NCBI GenBank assembly: GCA_030690245.1
Contig: JAUYGW010000154.1
Coordinates: 1 to 13,109, forward strand
Reading direction: 5' to 3'
From: Gallionella sp.
GTDB lineage: Bacteria; Pseudomonadota; Gammaproteobacteria; Burkholderiales; Gallionellaceae
DNA length: 13,109 nt
In this document: positions 7,647 through 13,109 of the stretch, one piece after another
Layout: the number at the start of each line of letters is the position of its first letter
Numbering within the stretch: position 1 is the stretch's first letter
Notes under the pieces: generated by a model
Told to the model about the DNA's origin: nothing
Seen by the model: the letters and a program-made list of their open reading frames with translations, nothing else
The model's database searches: none
Translations under genes and position numbers: made by a program

Positions 7647-8570
7647 ATGTACCTGCAACATTTCGGCCTGCGCGAACCGCCTTTCAGCCTGACCCCTGAC
7701 ACCCACTTCTTTTTTGCCGGCGTCAGTTATCAGTCGGCGCTCAATACCCTGCTGGTGGCGGCGCGCAACGGCGAGGGCTTCGTCAAGGTTGTCGGGGAGG
7801 TGGGCAATGGCAAGACGCTGCTGTGCCGCAAATTCCTCGCGATGCTGAATCAGGCGCTGCCCGTACCTTCCGCATCCTCTGCGCCGCGCTTCCTTACCGC
7901 CTATATCCTTAATCCCTATCTTGAGCCGCGCAGCCTGTTGCTGGCGCTGGCGGACGAATTCAGCGTGCCGCTGGACAAGGATACAGATCAACACCAATTG
8001 CTGAAAGGGCTGACGCTCGCGCTGCTGGAATGCGCGCGCAACGGCCAGCGCGCGCTGGTGTGCCTGGACGAGGTGCAGGCGATGCCGCTGGAAAGTCTGG
8101 AAATGTTGCGCCTGCTCACCAACCTCGAAACCGAGAAGCGCAAGTTGTTGCAGGTGGTGTTGTTCGGGCAGCCGGAGTTGAACGAACGGCTGCGGCATCG
8201 TTCAGTACGTCAGCTGCGCCAGCGCATCAGCTTCCAGGCAGAGCTGAAAGGGCTGCGCAGGGACGAGATGGAGCGCTATCTGCGTCATCGTCTGGCCGTG
8301 GCACAATTTCCCGGCGACACGCTGTTCAGCAAGGGTGCGGTGGGCAAGCTGTACCGCATTACCGGCGGCACGCCGAGGCTGGTCAACATCGTTGCACACA
8401 AGGCCTTGATGCTGGCGTTCAGCGATGGCAGGCAGCAGGTGTTTGCCAGGCATGTGCGCGATGCGGCGGCGGATACGCCGGAAGTGCGCCGCGATTGGCT
8501 GCATTGGGCGGTTTTGGCCGGCTTTGCGGCAATCGTTTTGTTGGGAGTCGCGTGGATGACACTGCAGTGA
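7647..8570 (+). CDS. mshM: MSHA biogenesis protein MshM (ExeA/GspA-type AAA ATPase)
   Basis: This 307-aa ATPase is of the ExeA/MshM family, whose members help place or assemble the secretin. I chose ATG 7647 because M-Y-L-Q-H-F-G-L-R-E-P-P-F is the canonical family N-terminus. The in-frame TTG at 7638 would only add three residues. Walker A G-E-V-G-N-G-K-T is at residues 50-57 (Lys56). Walker B A-L-V-C-L-D-E-V-Q has Asp141-Glu142. A sensor-like region with R-Q-R-I-S-F and G-G-T-P-R-L-V-N-I follows. A C-terminal membrane helix (about 283-305, W-A-V-L-A-G-F-A-A-I-V-L-L-G-V) presents the ATPase to the cytoplasm. The frame begins 5 nt after the mshL stop and ends in a GTGA overlap with mshN. It should work with MshN, the TPR protein encoded next. 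Confidence 0.92.
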   Translation: MYLQHFGLREPPFSLTPDTHFFFAGVSYQSALNTLLVAARNGEGFVKVVGEVGNGKTLLCRKFLAMLNQALPVPSASSAPRFLTAYILNPYLEPRSLLLALADEFSVPLDKDTDQHQLLKGLTLALLECARNGQRALVCLDEVQAMPLESLEMLRLLTNLETEKRKLLQVVLFGQPELNERLRHRSVRQLRQRISFQAELKGLRRDEMERYLRHRLAVAQFPGDTLFSKGAVGKLYRITGGTPRLVNIVAHKALMLAFSDGRQQVFARHVRDAAADTPEVRRDWLHWAVLAGFAAIVLLGVAWMTLQ

Positions 8571-9781
8571 GCGTCATTAATCAGGTACTCAATCAGCTCG
8601 AACAGCGCGGTGCGCATGCTGCAATGGAGCAGCCCATAGACCGGACCATGGTGCGCGCCGTGCCGCATAGCCAACGCAGGCTGGCGATGACCATGCCCTT
8701 GCTGGTGTTGGGGCTGGTGCTGGTGGCCGGGATTGCCGCATGGCAATGGATGCAAGCGCGCAAGCCTGCCATGAGCTTAGCCGAAGGGCCGCAGGTCGTT
8801 GCGGCGAGCACCACGCCGCTCCAGCCGGCGGCCGTGGCGATACCCGCGCCGGTCTCCGCTGTTCCGGTCGCTACCGCAGGCGAAATTCCGCTGGCAGAAG
8901 TGCTTCCGACGGTCGCGCGCGTGATCGCTGAATCAAGTTCGCCGCCTTCTGTACCTCGCCAGGACCCGGGGCAGCGCGCTACAACGAAGCCTTTAGCCCT
9001 GGGCGCAGTCGAAGGGCCAGGGCAGGCCGCTTCGACGGGCTCAGGGCAGGCCTTGCGCGACGAAAAAAACAGCCCTGCCACGAGCGGGGATGAACGACGC
9101 CCGGTAAAGGCGGCCCCGCGACCCACCAAGCCACAGCCCATGCGTGCCGCCCCGCCAAATGCACTGGCCGCTGTTCAGCCGCCGGTGGAAGTGTTGACGA
9201 TGAAGCAGGTCAGCCCTGCACAGCATGCCGATGCGGAATTCCGCAAGGCGGTGGCGCTGATGCAGCAGGGGCATATCGCCGACGCAATAGCGGGATATGA
9301 AGCGGCGTTGCGCCTGGACGCGGGACATGACGCGGCGCGCCAGGCATTGGTGGCCTTGCTGCTCGAAAGCAAGCGCGGCCCAGATGCCGAGCGCGTGTTG
9401 CAGGACGGGCTGAAAAACAAGCTGGAACATACCCGGTTTGCGATGCTGCTGGCGCGCTTTCAGGTGGAGCGCGGCGCGGTCGAGCTGGCTGCGGTAACGC
9501 TGGAAAAATCCCTGCCCTATGCCAATGCGCAGGCCGACTACCAGGCGTTTTATGCCGCATTGCTGCAACGCCAGAAACGGCACAAGGAGGCGATTGCCTA
9601 TTACCAGGTTGCGCTGCAACTCGCCCCGGATAACGGCATCTGGCTGATGGGTTACGGCATTTCCTTGCAGGCGATGCAGCGCACCGACGGCGCCAGGGAT
9701 GCATTCCGGCGCGCGCTCGAGTCGAAGACGCTCAACCCGGAATTGCAGGCGTTTGTGCAGCAGAAATTAAAGGGGCTTTGA
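8567..9781 (+). CDS. mshN: MSHA biogenesis protein MshN (TPR protein)
   Basis: The protein has 404 aa from the GTG at 8567, which overlaps the mshM stop (GTGA). M-S-V-I-N-Q-V-L-N-Q-L-E-Q-R is the conserved MshN start, so the longer open frame reaching back inside mshM is spurious. One inner-membrane helix spans about residues 43-62 (M-P-L-L-V-L-G-L-V-L-V-A-G-I). A long Pro/Ala/Thr-rich periplasmic linker runs from about 63 to 215. TPR-type helical repeats follow from about 221 to 404 (A-D-A-E-F-R-K-A-V-A-L-M-Q-Q-G; A-I-A-Y-Y-Q-V-A-L-Q-L-A-P-D-N). The linker contains a translated palindromic repeat (residues about 144-162). MshN is a pilus assembly accessory protein, and its exact role is poorly defined. 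It is the last msh gene here. Confidence 0.9.
   Translation: MSVINQVLNQLEQRGAHAAMEQPIDRTMVRAVPHSQRRLAMTMPLLVLGLVLVAGIAAWQWMQARKPAMSLAEGPQVVAASTTPLQPAAVAIPAPVSAVPVATAGEIPLAEVLPTVARVIAESSSPPSVPRQDPGQRATTKPLALGAVEGPGQAASTGSGQALRDEKNSPATSGDERRPVKAAPRPTKPQPMRAAPPNALAAVQPPVEVLTMKQVSPAQHADAEFRKAVALMQQGHIADAIAGYEAALRLDAGHDAARQALVALLLESKRGPDAERVLQDGLKNKLEHTRFAMLLARFQVERGAVELAAVTLEKSLPYANAQADYQAFYAALLQRQKRHKEAIAYYQVALQLAPDNGIWLMGYGISLQAMQRTDGARDAFRRALESKTLNPELQAFVQQKLKGL
8997..9052. repeat. Dispersed palindromic repeat inserted in frame within mshN
   Basis: An imperfect inverted repeat pairs CCCTGGGCGCAGTCGAAG (8997-9014) with CTTCGACGGGCTCAGGG (9030-9046). There is also an 11-bp direct repeat, CAGGGCAGGCC, at 9018-9028 and 9042-9052. 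The TCGAAG...CTTCGACGGGCTCAGGG pattern is that of a family of short repeats common in many bacterial genomes, recognisable by the peptide P-E-P-V-E when read on the other strand. Here it is read through in frame as part of the MshN linker. Confidence 0.7.
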
Positions 9782-9785
9782 GGCG

Positions 9786-9874
<89 letters not shown>

Positions 9875-9895
<21 letters not shown>

Positions 9896-10609
9896 TGAAC
9901 GCGGCAGCGTTCTCGCCACTACCCACGCGCTGATTTCAACCGCACCGCGTTTTTGCACCGCCTCGGCGAGCGCGTTCAGGCTGGCGCCGGTGGTCAGCAC
10001 ATCATCCACCAGCGCGACGCGCCTGTCGGTCAGATCCATATCGCAGCAGAACGCATCGCGCATGTTTTTCTTGCGTTCCTTCCACGGCAACGCGGATTGC
10101 GGCGGGGTGTCGCGGACGCGCCGACAGGCATGCGGCAGCAGTTCGAGGCCAAGCCCGCGGGCGATTTTGGCGGCGAGCAGCTGCGATTGATTGAAGCCGC
10201 GCTTGCGCAATTTTGCCGGATGCAGCGGCATCGGGATGATGCAGTCGGGCAAATCGGTTCTATCGATGCGGTGCTCCAGTTTCGCCGCAAAGGCATGCGC
10301 CAGCGCGAGCTGTTCGCGATATTTCAATGCCTGGATCAGCTTGTCGAGCGGGAAGGCGTAGCCGAATACGGCGGTGGTGCGGGCGAATAACGGCGGGCGC
10401 TTCAGGCATTGTCCGCATACTTCGCCGGCCGGCGTCGGCAGGGCGCAGCTCGGGCAGTGTGCCGCCTCAAGATAGGGCAAGGCGCGGTCGCAAGCCGCGC
10501 ACCACAGCCCGTCACGGCTCATGCTGCCGCACAGCACGCAGGGCTGCGCGGGCAAAACCTGCCTAATCCCTGTGCGGATGTTCAGAATAACGCTGTGTAA
10601 AATTGACAA
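9875..10609 (-). CDS. comF: ComF family phosphoribosyltransferase-like protein
   Basis: This 244-aa cytoplasmic protein is of the ComF/GntX family. Members are linked to DNA uptake or to post-uptake steps of competence, and the biochemical reaction is not settled. Four C-x-x-C pairs (Cys24/27, 37/40, 52/55, 65/68) make a zinc-ribbon-like N-terminus. The C-terminal half is a type I PRTase fold with R-K-R-G-F-N-Q-S (136-143) and the PRPP loop V-A-L-V-D-D-V-L-T-T-G-A-S (198-210). The start is a TTG at 10609 with AAGGA 7 nt upstream (10617-10621 on the opposite strand). An ATG at 10614 is out of frame. The last six residues (G-L-R-S-V-D) and the stop are encoded by the arm of the neighbouring repeat element, so the original C-terminus was probably replaced. 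It converges on mshN and diverges from bioB. Confidence 0.92.
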
Positions 10610-10616
10610 GACATTA

Positions 10617-10621
10617 TCCTT
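10617..10621 (-). promoter_or_regulatory. Ribosome binding site that fixes the TTG start of comF
   Basis: On the - strand the sequence reads AAGGA, then 7 nt, then TTG. There is an in-frame stop 12 nt upstream of the TTG and no in-frame ATG, so this site selects the TTG start. Confidence 0.6.
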
Positions 10622-10671
10622 TCAAGGATGATGCGCCGTTACCGTTCAACCCGGATTATCCAAAAATGCAA

Positions 10672-10802
10672 TTAGCCACGGATGAACACGGATTATCACT
10701 GATAAGCAGAGAATGAAGAGCCCTTGATTCATCAGATGGCATCCGGCGCAGGATAGGCAACCAATTGTTGATCCGTGTTTATCTGTGTTTATCCGTGGCT
10801 AA
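10672..10802. repeat. Inverted-repeat element with 10-nt units, between comF and bioB
   Basis: Each arm consists of three 10-nt units. The left arm (10674-10703) reads AGCCACGGAT, GAACACGGAT, TATCACTGAT. The right arm (10771-10800) reads ATCCGTGTTT, ATCTGTGTTT, ATCCGTGGCT, its approximate reverse complement. The outer TTAGCCACGGAT pairs perfectly with ATCCGTGGCTAA (10672-10683 with 10791-10802). It fills most of the divergent comF-bioB regulatory region. It looks like a non-autonomous palindromic repeat or MITE-like element, and no transposase is nearby. Confidence 0.8.
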
Positions 10803-10838
10803 ATTACTTTTTCCAAAATCATACTTTATCAATTTACT
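10803..10838 (+). promoter_or_regulatory. bioB leader, AT-rich, no clear promoter or ribosome site
   Basis: Only 36 AT-rich bases separate the inverted-repeat element from the bioB ATG. A -10-like CATACT (10820-10825) has no matching -35. No purine-rich Shine-Dalgarno is seen 4-12 nt before the ATG. I see no BirA-type dyad operator here. If a bioB promoter exists, its -35 region would lie in the repeat arm. Confidence 0.25.
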
Positions 10839-11834
10839 ATGAACACTCAGACCATAGAATTCATCCGTCCCGTCAAACAGTCAACTGCGCCGCAACGCTG
10901 GAGCGTGCCCGATGTGGAGGCGCTGTTCAAACTGCCGTTTGCCGATCTGATGTACCGCGCGCAGCAAGTGCACCGCGAGCATTTCGACCCGAATGCGGTG
11001 CAGCTTTCCACCCTGCTGTCGATCAAGACCGGCGGCTGCACCGAGGACTGCGGCTATTGTCCGCAATCGGCGTTTAATTCCGCCGGTGTGGAAGACAGGA
11101 AGATGCTGGAGGTGGAGGAGGTGGTCGCGGCCGCGCGCGCCGCACAGCAAAAAGGTGCCGGACGCTTCTGTATGGGCGCGGCGTGGCGCGAACCGAGCGA
11201 CGAGGACATGGCGAGCGTGGTGGAAATGGTCAAGGCGGTGCGCGACCTCGGCATGGAAACCTGCGCGACGCTGGGCATGCTGAACGACGAACAGACCGGA
11301 CAATTGCGCGATGCCGGGCTGGATTACTACAACCATAACCTGGATACCTCGCCGGAGTTCTACGGCAACATCATCAGCACGCGCGACTACCAGGACCGGC
11401 TGGATACGCTGGATCGGGTGCGCAAGGCGGGGATGAGTGTCTGTAGCGGCGGCATCGTCGGGATGGGCGAGAGCATCACGCAGCGCGCCGGACTGGTCGC
11501 GCAACTGGCCAACATGAACCCTTACCCGGAAAGCGTGCCGATCAACAACCTGGTCAGGGTCGAAGGCACGCCGCTGGCACAAACGGAAGAACTCGATCCG
11601 CTGGATTTCGTGCGCACCGTCGCGGTCGCGCGCATCACTATGCCTACGGCGTTTGTGCGCCTTTCCGCCGGGCGGCAGCAGATGTCCGATGCGGTGCAGG
11701 CATTGTGTTTCCTCGCCGGCGCGAACTCCATCTTCTATGGCGAGCAATTGCTCACTACCGGCAACCCGGATGTGGAAAAGGACCGCGCGTTGCTCGACAA
11801 GCTGGGGATGTATCCGCTTGCTGAAAAAGCATAA
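10839..11834 (+). CDS. bioB: Biotin synthase BioB (radical SAM)
   Basis: This is a 331-aa enzyme for the last step of biotin synthesis, inserting sulfur into dethiobiotin. The radical-SAM cluster motif is C67-x3-C71-x2-C74 within [13 protein letters not shown]. The [2Fe-2S] ligands are present at the expected spacing: Cys111 (R-F-C-M-G-A-A-W), Cys142 (M-E-T-C-A-T-L-G), Cys202 (S-V-C-S-G-G-I-V-G), and the Arg in F-V-R-L-S-A-G-R. Also present are [16 protein letters not shown] and S-V-P-I-N-N-L. The length is normal and the protein appears functional. One local oddity is [11 protein letters not shown], where most homologues have an S-R-Y or A-R-Y-type segment. bioF follows on the same strand after 65 nt containing a palindrome. 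Confidence 0.97.
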   Translation: MNTQTIEFIRPVKQSTAPQRWSVPDVEALFKLPFADLMYRAQQVHREHFDPNAVQLSTLLSIKTGGCTEDCGYCPQSAFNSAGVEDRKMLEVEEVVAAARAAQQKGAGRFCMGAAWREPSDEDMASVVEMVKAVRDLGMETCATLGMLNDEQTGQLRDAGLDYYNHNLDTSPEFYGNIISTRDYQDRLDTLDRVRKAGMSVCSGGIVGMGESITQRAGLVAQLANMNPYPESVPINNLVRVEGTPLAQTEELDPLDFVRTVAVARITMPTAFVRLSAGRQQMSDAVQALCFLAGANSIFYGEQLLTTGNPDVEKDRALLDKLGMYPLAEKA

Positions 11835-11835
11835 T

Positions 11836-11884
11836 GGGAACGCGGGCGTCCCGCCCGCATGCGGACGGGGACGTCCGCGCTCCC
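11836..11884. repeat. 49-bp GC-rich palindromic repeat between bioB and bioF
   Basis: This is a nearly perfect palindrome centred at 11860 (core CCGCATGCGG, 11855-11864). Outer arms 11836-11851 and 11869-11884 pair at 14 of 16 positions. It starts 1 nt after the bioB stop and ends 15 nt before the bioF ATG. It fits a REP-like dispersed repeat. As RNA it would form a long stable hairpin that could protect bioB mRNA or reduce read-through into bioF. Confidence 0.75.
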
Positions 11885-11899
11885 GACCGATGAGATTAG

Positions 11900-13054
11900 A
11901 TGCCTTTCTTTGAACTCCAGCAAGAACTCGAAGCCCGCGCCGCGCAAGGTCTGCTGCGCCAGCGGCGCACGCTCGACAGCCCGCAGTCGCCGCATATCGT
12001 GGTGGATGGCAAACCCTATCTGTCGTTTTGCAGCAACGATTACCTCGGCCTGGCCAACCATCCGAGGCTCGTCGCCGCGCTGCAACAGGGCGCGGCGCAA
12101 TATGGTGTCGGCGCCGGCGCGGCGCATCTGGTGAGCGGGCACAGCGCGGCACATCACCGGCTCGAACAGGCGCTTGCGGCTTTCGCCGGCAAACCCGCCG
12201 CGCTGCTGTTTTCCACCGGTTACATGGCGAACCTCGGCGTGGTGCAGGCGCTGGTCGGCAAGGGCGATACGGTATTTGCCGACAGGCTCAATCACGCCTC
12301 GTTGAACGATGCGATGCTGCTGTCGCGCGCCGAGATGAAACGCTATCGCCATAACGACATGGCGCAACTGGCGGCACTGCTCGAACAAACACAGGCCGGA
12401 CGCAAACTCATCATCACCGATGCGGTATTCAGCATGGACGGCGATCTCGCGCCGCTGCCGGAGTTGCTGGCGCTCTGCGAACGGCACGATGCGTGGCTGC
12501 TGGTCGATGATGCGCACGGCTTCGGCGTATTGGGCGAGCAAGGGCGCGGTTCGCTGGCGCATTGCGGCATTGCCTCGGAACGCATCATCTACATGGCGAC
12601 GCTCGGCAAGGCCGCCGGGGTATTCGGTGCGTTCGTCGCGGCAGAGCAGGTCGTGATCGATACGCTCGTCAACCACGCGCGCAGCTATGTCTACACCACG
12701 GCCACGCCGCCCGCATTGGCCAGCGCGGTGCTGGAGAGTCTGAAGCTCATCGGGCAGGGCGATGCGTTGCGCGAGCATCTGCGCAATCTGATCGCGCAAC
12801 TGCGCAGTGGATTGCAAGGGTTGCGCTGGGAGTTGATGCCGTCGGACACGGCGATTCAGCCGTTGCTGGTCGGCGACAATCAGGCGGCGCTGGCACTGAG
12901 CGAGGGGCTGCGCGAGCGCGGCATCTGGGTTGCGGCGATCCGCCCGCCCACCGTGCCGCAGGGCACGGCGCGCCTGCGCATCACCCTGTCCGCCGCGCAT
13001 ACCGGGAGCGATGTGGAGCAATTGATTGGGGCGTTGCATGAGCTTGCACAGTAA
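11900..13054 (+). CDS. bioF: 8-amino-7-oxononanoate synthase BioF
   Basis: This is a 384-aa PLP enzyme condensing pimeloyl-ACP (or -CoA) with L-alanine to give KAPA, the first step of the biotin ring pathway. Family motifs in order are F-C-S-N-D-Y-L-G-L-A, G-A-G-A-A-H-L-V-S-G-H, T-D-A-V-F-S-M-D-G-D, L-L-V-D-D-A-H-G-F-G-V-L-G, and the PLP lysine Lys237 in T-L-G-K-A-A-G-V-F-G. The C-terminal R-P-P-T-V-P-Q-G-T-A-R-L-R-I motif is intact. The start at ATG 11900 has a modest GAG upstream at 11892-11894. An earlier ATG (11890) hits a stop after seven codons. It probably shares a transcript with bioB. Later biotin genes may lie beyond the window. Confidence 0.96.
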   Translation: MPFFELQQELEARAAQGLLRQRRTLDSPQSPHIVVDGKPYLSFCSNDYLGLANHPRLVAALQQGAAQYGVGAGAAHLVSGHSAAHHRLEQALAAFAGKPAALLFSTGYMANLGVVQALVGKGDTVFADRLNHASLNDAMLLSRAEMKRYRHNDMAQLAALLEQTQAGRKLIITDAVFSMDGDLAPLPELLALCERHDAWLLVDDAHGFGVLGEQGRGSLAHCGIASERIIYMATLGKAAGVFGAFVAAEQVVIDTLVNHARSYVYTTATPPALASAVLESLKLIGQGDALREHLRNLIAQLRSGLQGLRWELMPSDTAIQPLLVGDNQAALALSEGLRERGIWVAAIRPPTVPQGTARLRITLSAAHTGSDVEQLIGALHELAQ

Positions 13055-13083
13055 CAAAAAATTCGCGCAGCGATTCGTGCGCT

Positions 13084-13107
13084 CCCTCTCCCACTTGTGG
13101 GAGAGGG
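13084..13107. terminator. Perfect 11-bp hairpin after bioF (terminator or dispersed repeat)
   Basis: CCCTCTCCCAC (13084-13094) pairs perfectly with GTGGGAGAGGG (13097-13107) around a 2-nt TT spacer, 29 nt after the bioF stop. The window ends two T later, so a terminator T-run cannot be confirmed. GGGAGAGGGT is shared with the decayed repeat near the mshK start. It may be a dispersed intergenic repeat and not a dedicated terminator. Confidence 0.5.
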
Positions 13108-13109
13108 TT

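Noticed and set aside
8030..8566. Extension of the mshN frame far into mshM
   Set aside because: The residues are Arg/Ala/Gly-rich without similarity to MshN. The canonical M-S-V-I-N start is at GTG 8567 with a GTGA overlap.
10581..10614. Ten-codon frame beginning at the ATG 10614 on the minus strand, overlapping the comF start
   Set aside because: The ATG has almost no spacing from the AAGGA motif, while the comF TTG has the optimal 7 nt. It is more likely incidental than a leader peptide.
10803..10838. BirA-type operator in front of bioB
   Set aside because: I looked for a TTGTAAACC-type dyad and saw none in the leader or the adjacent element.
11735..13057. 440-codon minus-strand open frame opposite bioF, and a 423-codon one (10881-12152) opposite bioB
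   Set aside because: Both are antisense to clearly functional biotin genes, and their composition matches antisense reading of GC-rich codons. The second crosses the intergenic palindrome.

Overview
The window looks like a chromosomal segment of a betaproteobacterium. A Gallionellaceae/Nitrosomonadales-type genome is my best guess, based on the style of the MSHA-like proteins, the moderate-to-high GC and the comF/bioB/bioF neighbourhood. No rRNA or other marker is present, so the taxonomy is an inference. There is no phage, transposase, CRISPR array, tRNA or rRNA.

Layout: (1) 1-2744 is the 3' part of a large MshQ-like surface or pilus-tip protein. It has two DUF11-like repeats, a middle module ending in a C-S-T-D-N-F-A-I-R-P motif, and a C-terminal DUF6701/MshQ module. 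The gene is split into two frames at an 11-C run that faces a 9-G run and forms a 12-bp GC hairpin. (2) 2745-3056 is a gene-free gap with a possible promoter. (3) 3057-9781 is a compact MSHA/type IV pilus assembly operon on the + strand: mshI (PilM-like), a PilN-like gene, mshJ (PilO-like), mshK (PilP-like), mshL (secretin lipoprotein), mshM (ExeA-type AAA ATPase) and mshN (TPR protein). Most junctions overlap by a few bases. (4) comF (- strand, 9875-10609) converges on mshN. (5) bioB and bioF (+ strand) diverge from comF and encode the last and first dedicated steps of biotin ring assembly.

The MSHA genes should act together. MshI, the PilN-like protein and MshJ form an inner-membrane platform. 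MshK links it to the MshL outer-membrane secretin, and MshM and MshN are accessory ATPase and TPR proteins. MshQ-like proteins are usually encoded at the end of the minor-pilin operon. The motor ATPase (mshE) and platform protein (mshG) are not in the window.

The most unusual content is between and inside the genes. From 4640 to the right end almost every non-overlapping junction, plus one coding linker, carries an inverted-repeat element of a different sequence family. Three of these have arms built from 7-, 9- or 10-nt tandem units. One supplies the stop codon and last residues of comF, and another is translated in frame inside mshN. The second notable point is the poly-C/poly-G hairpin in mshQ, which is a candidate phase-variation switch or else a sequencing error.
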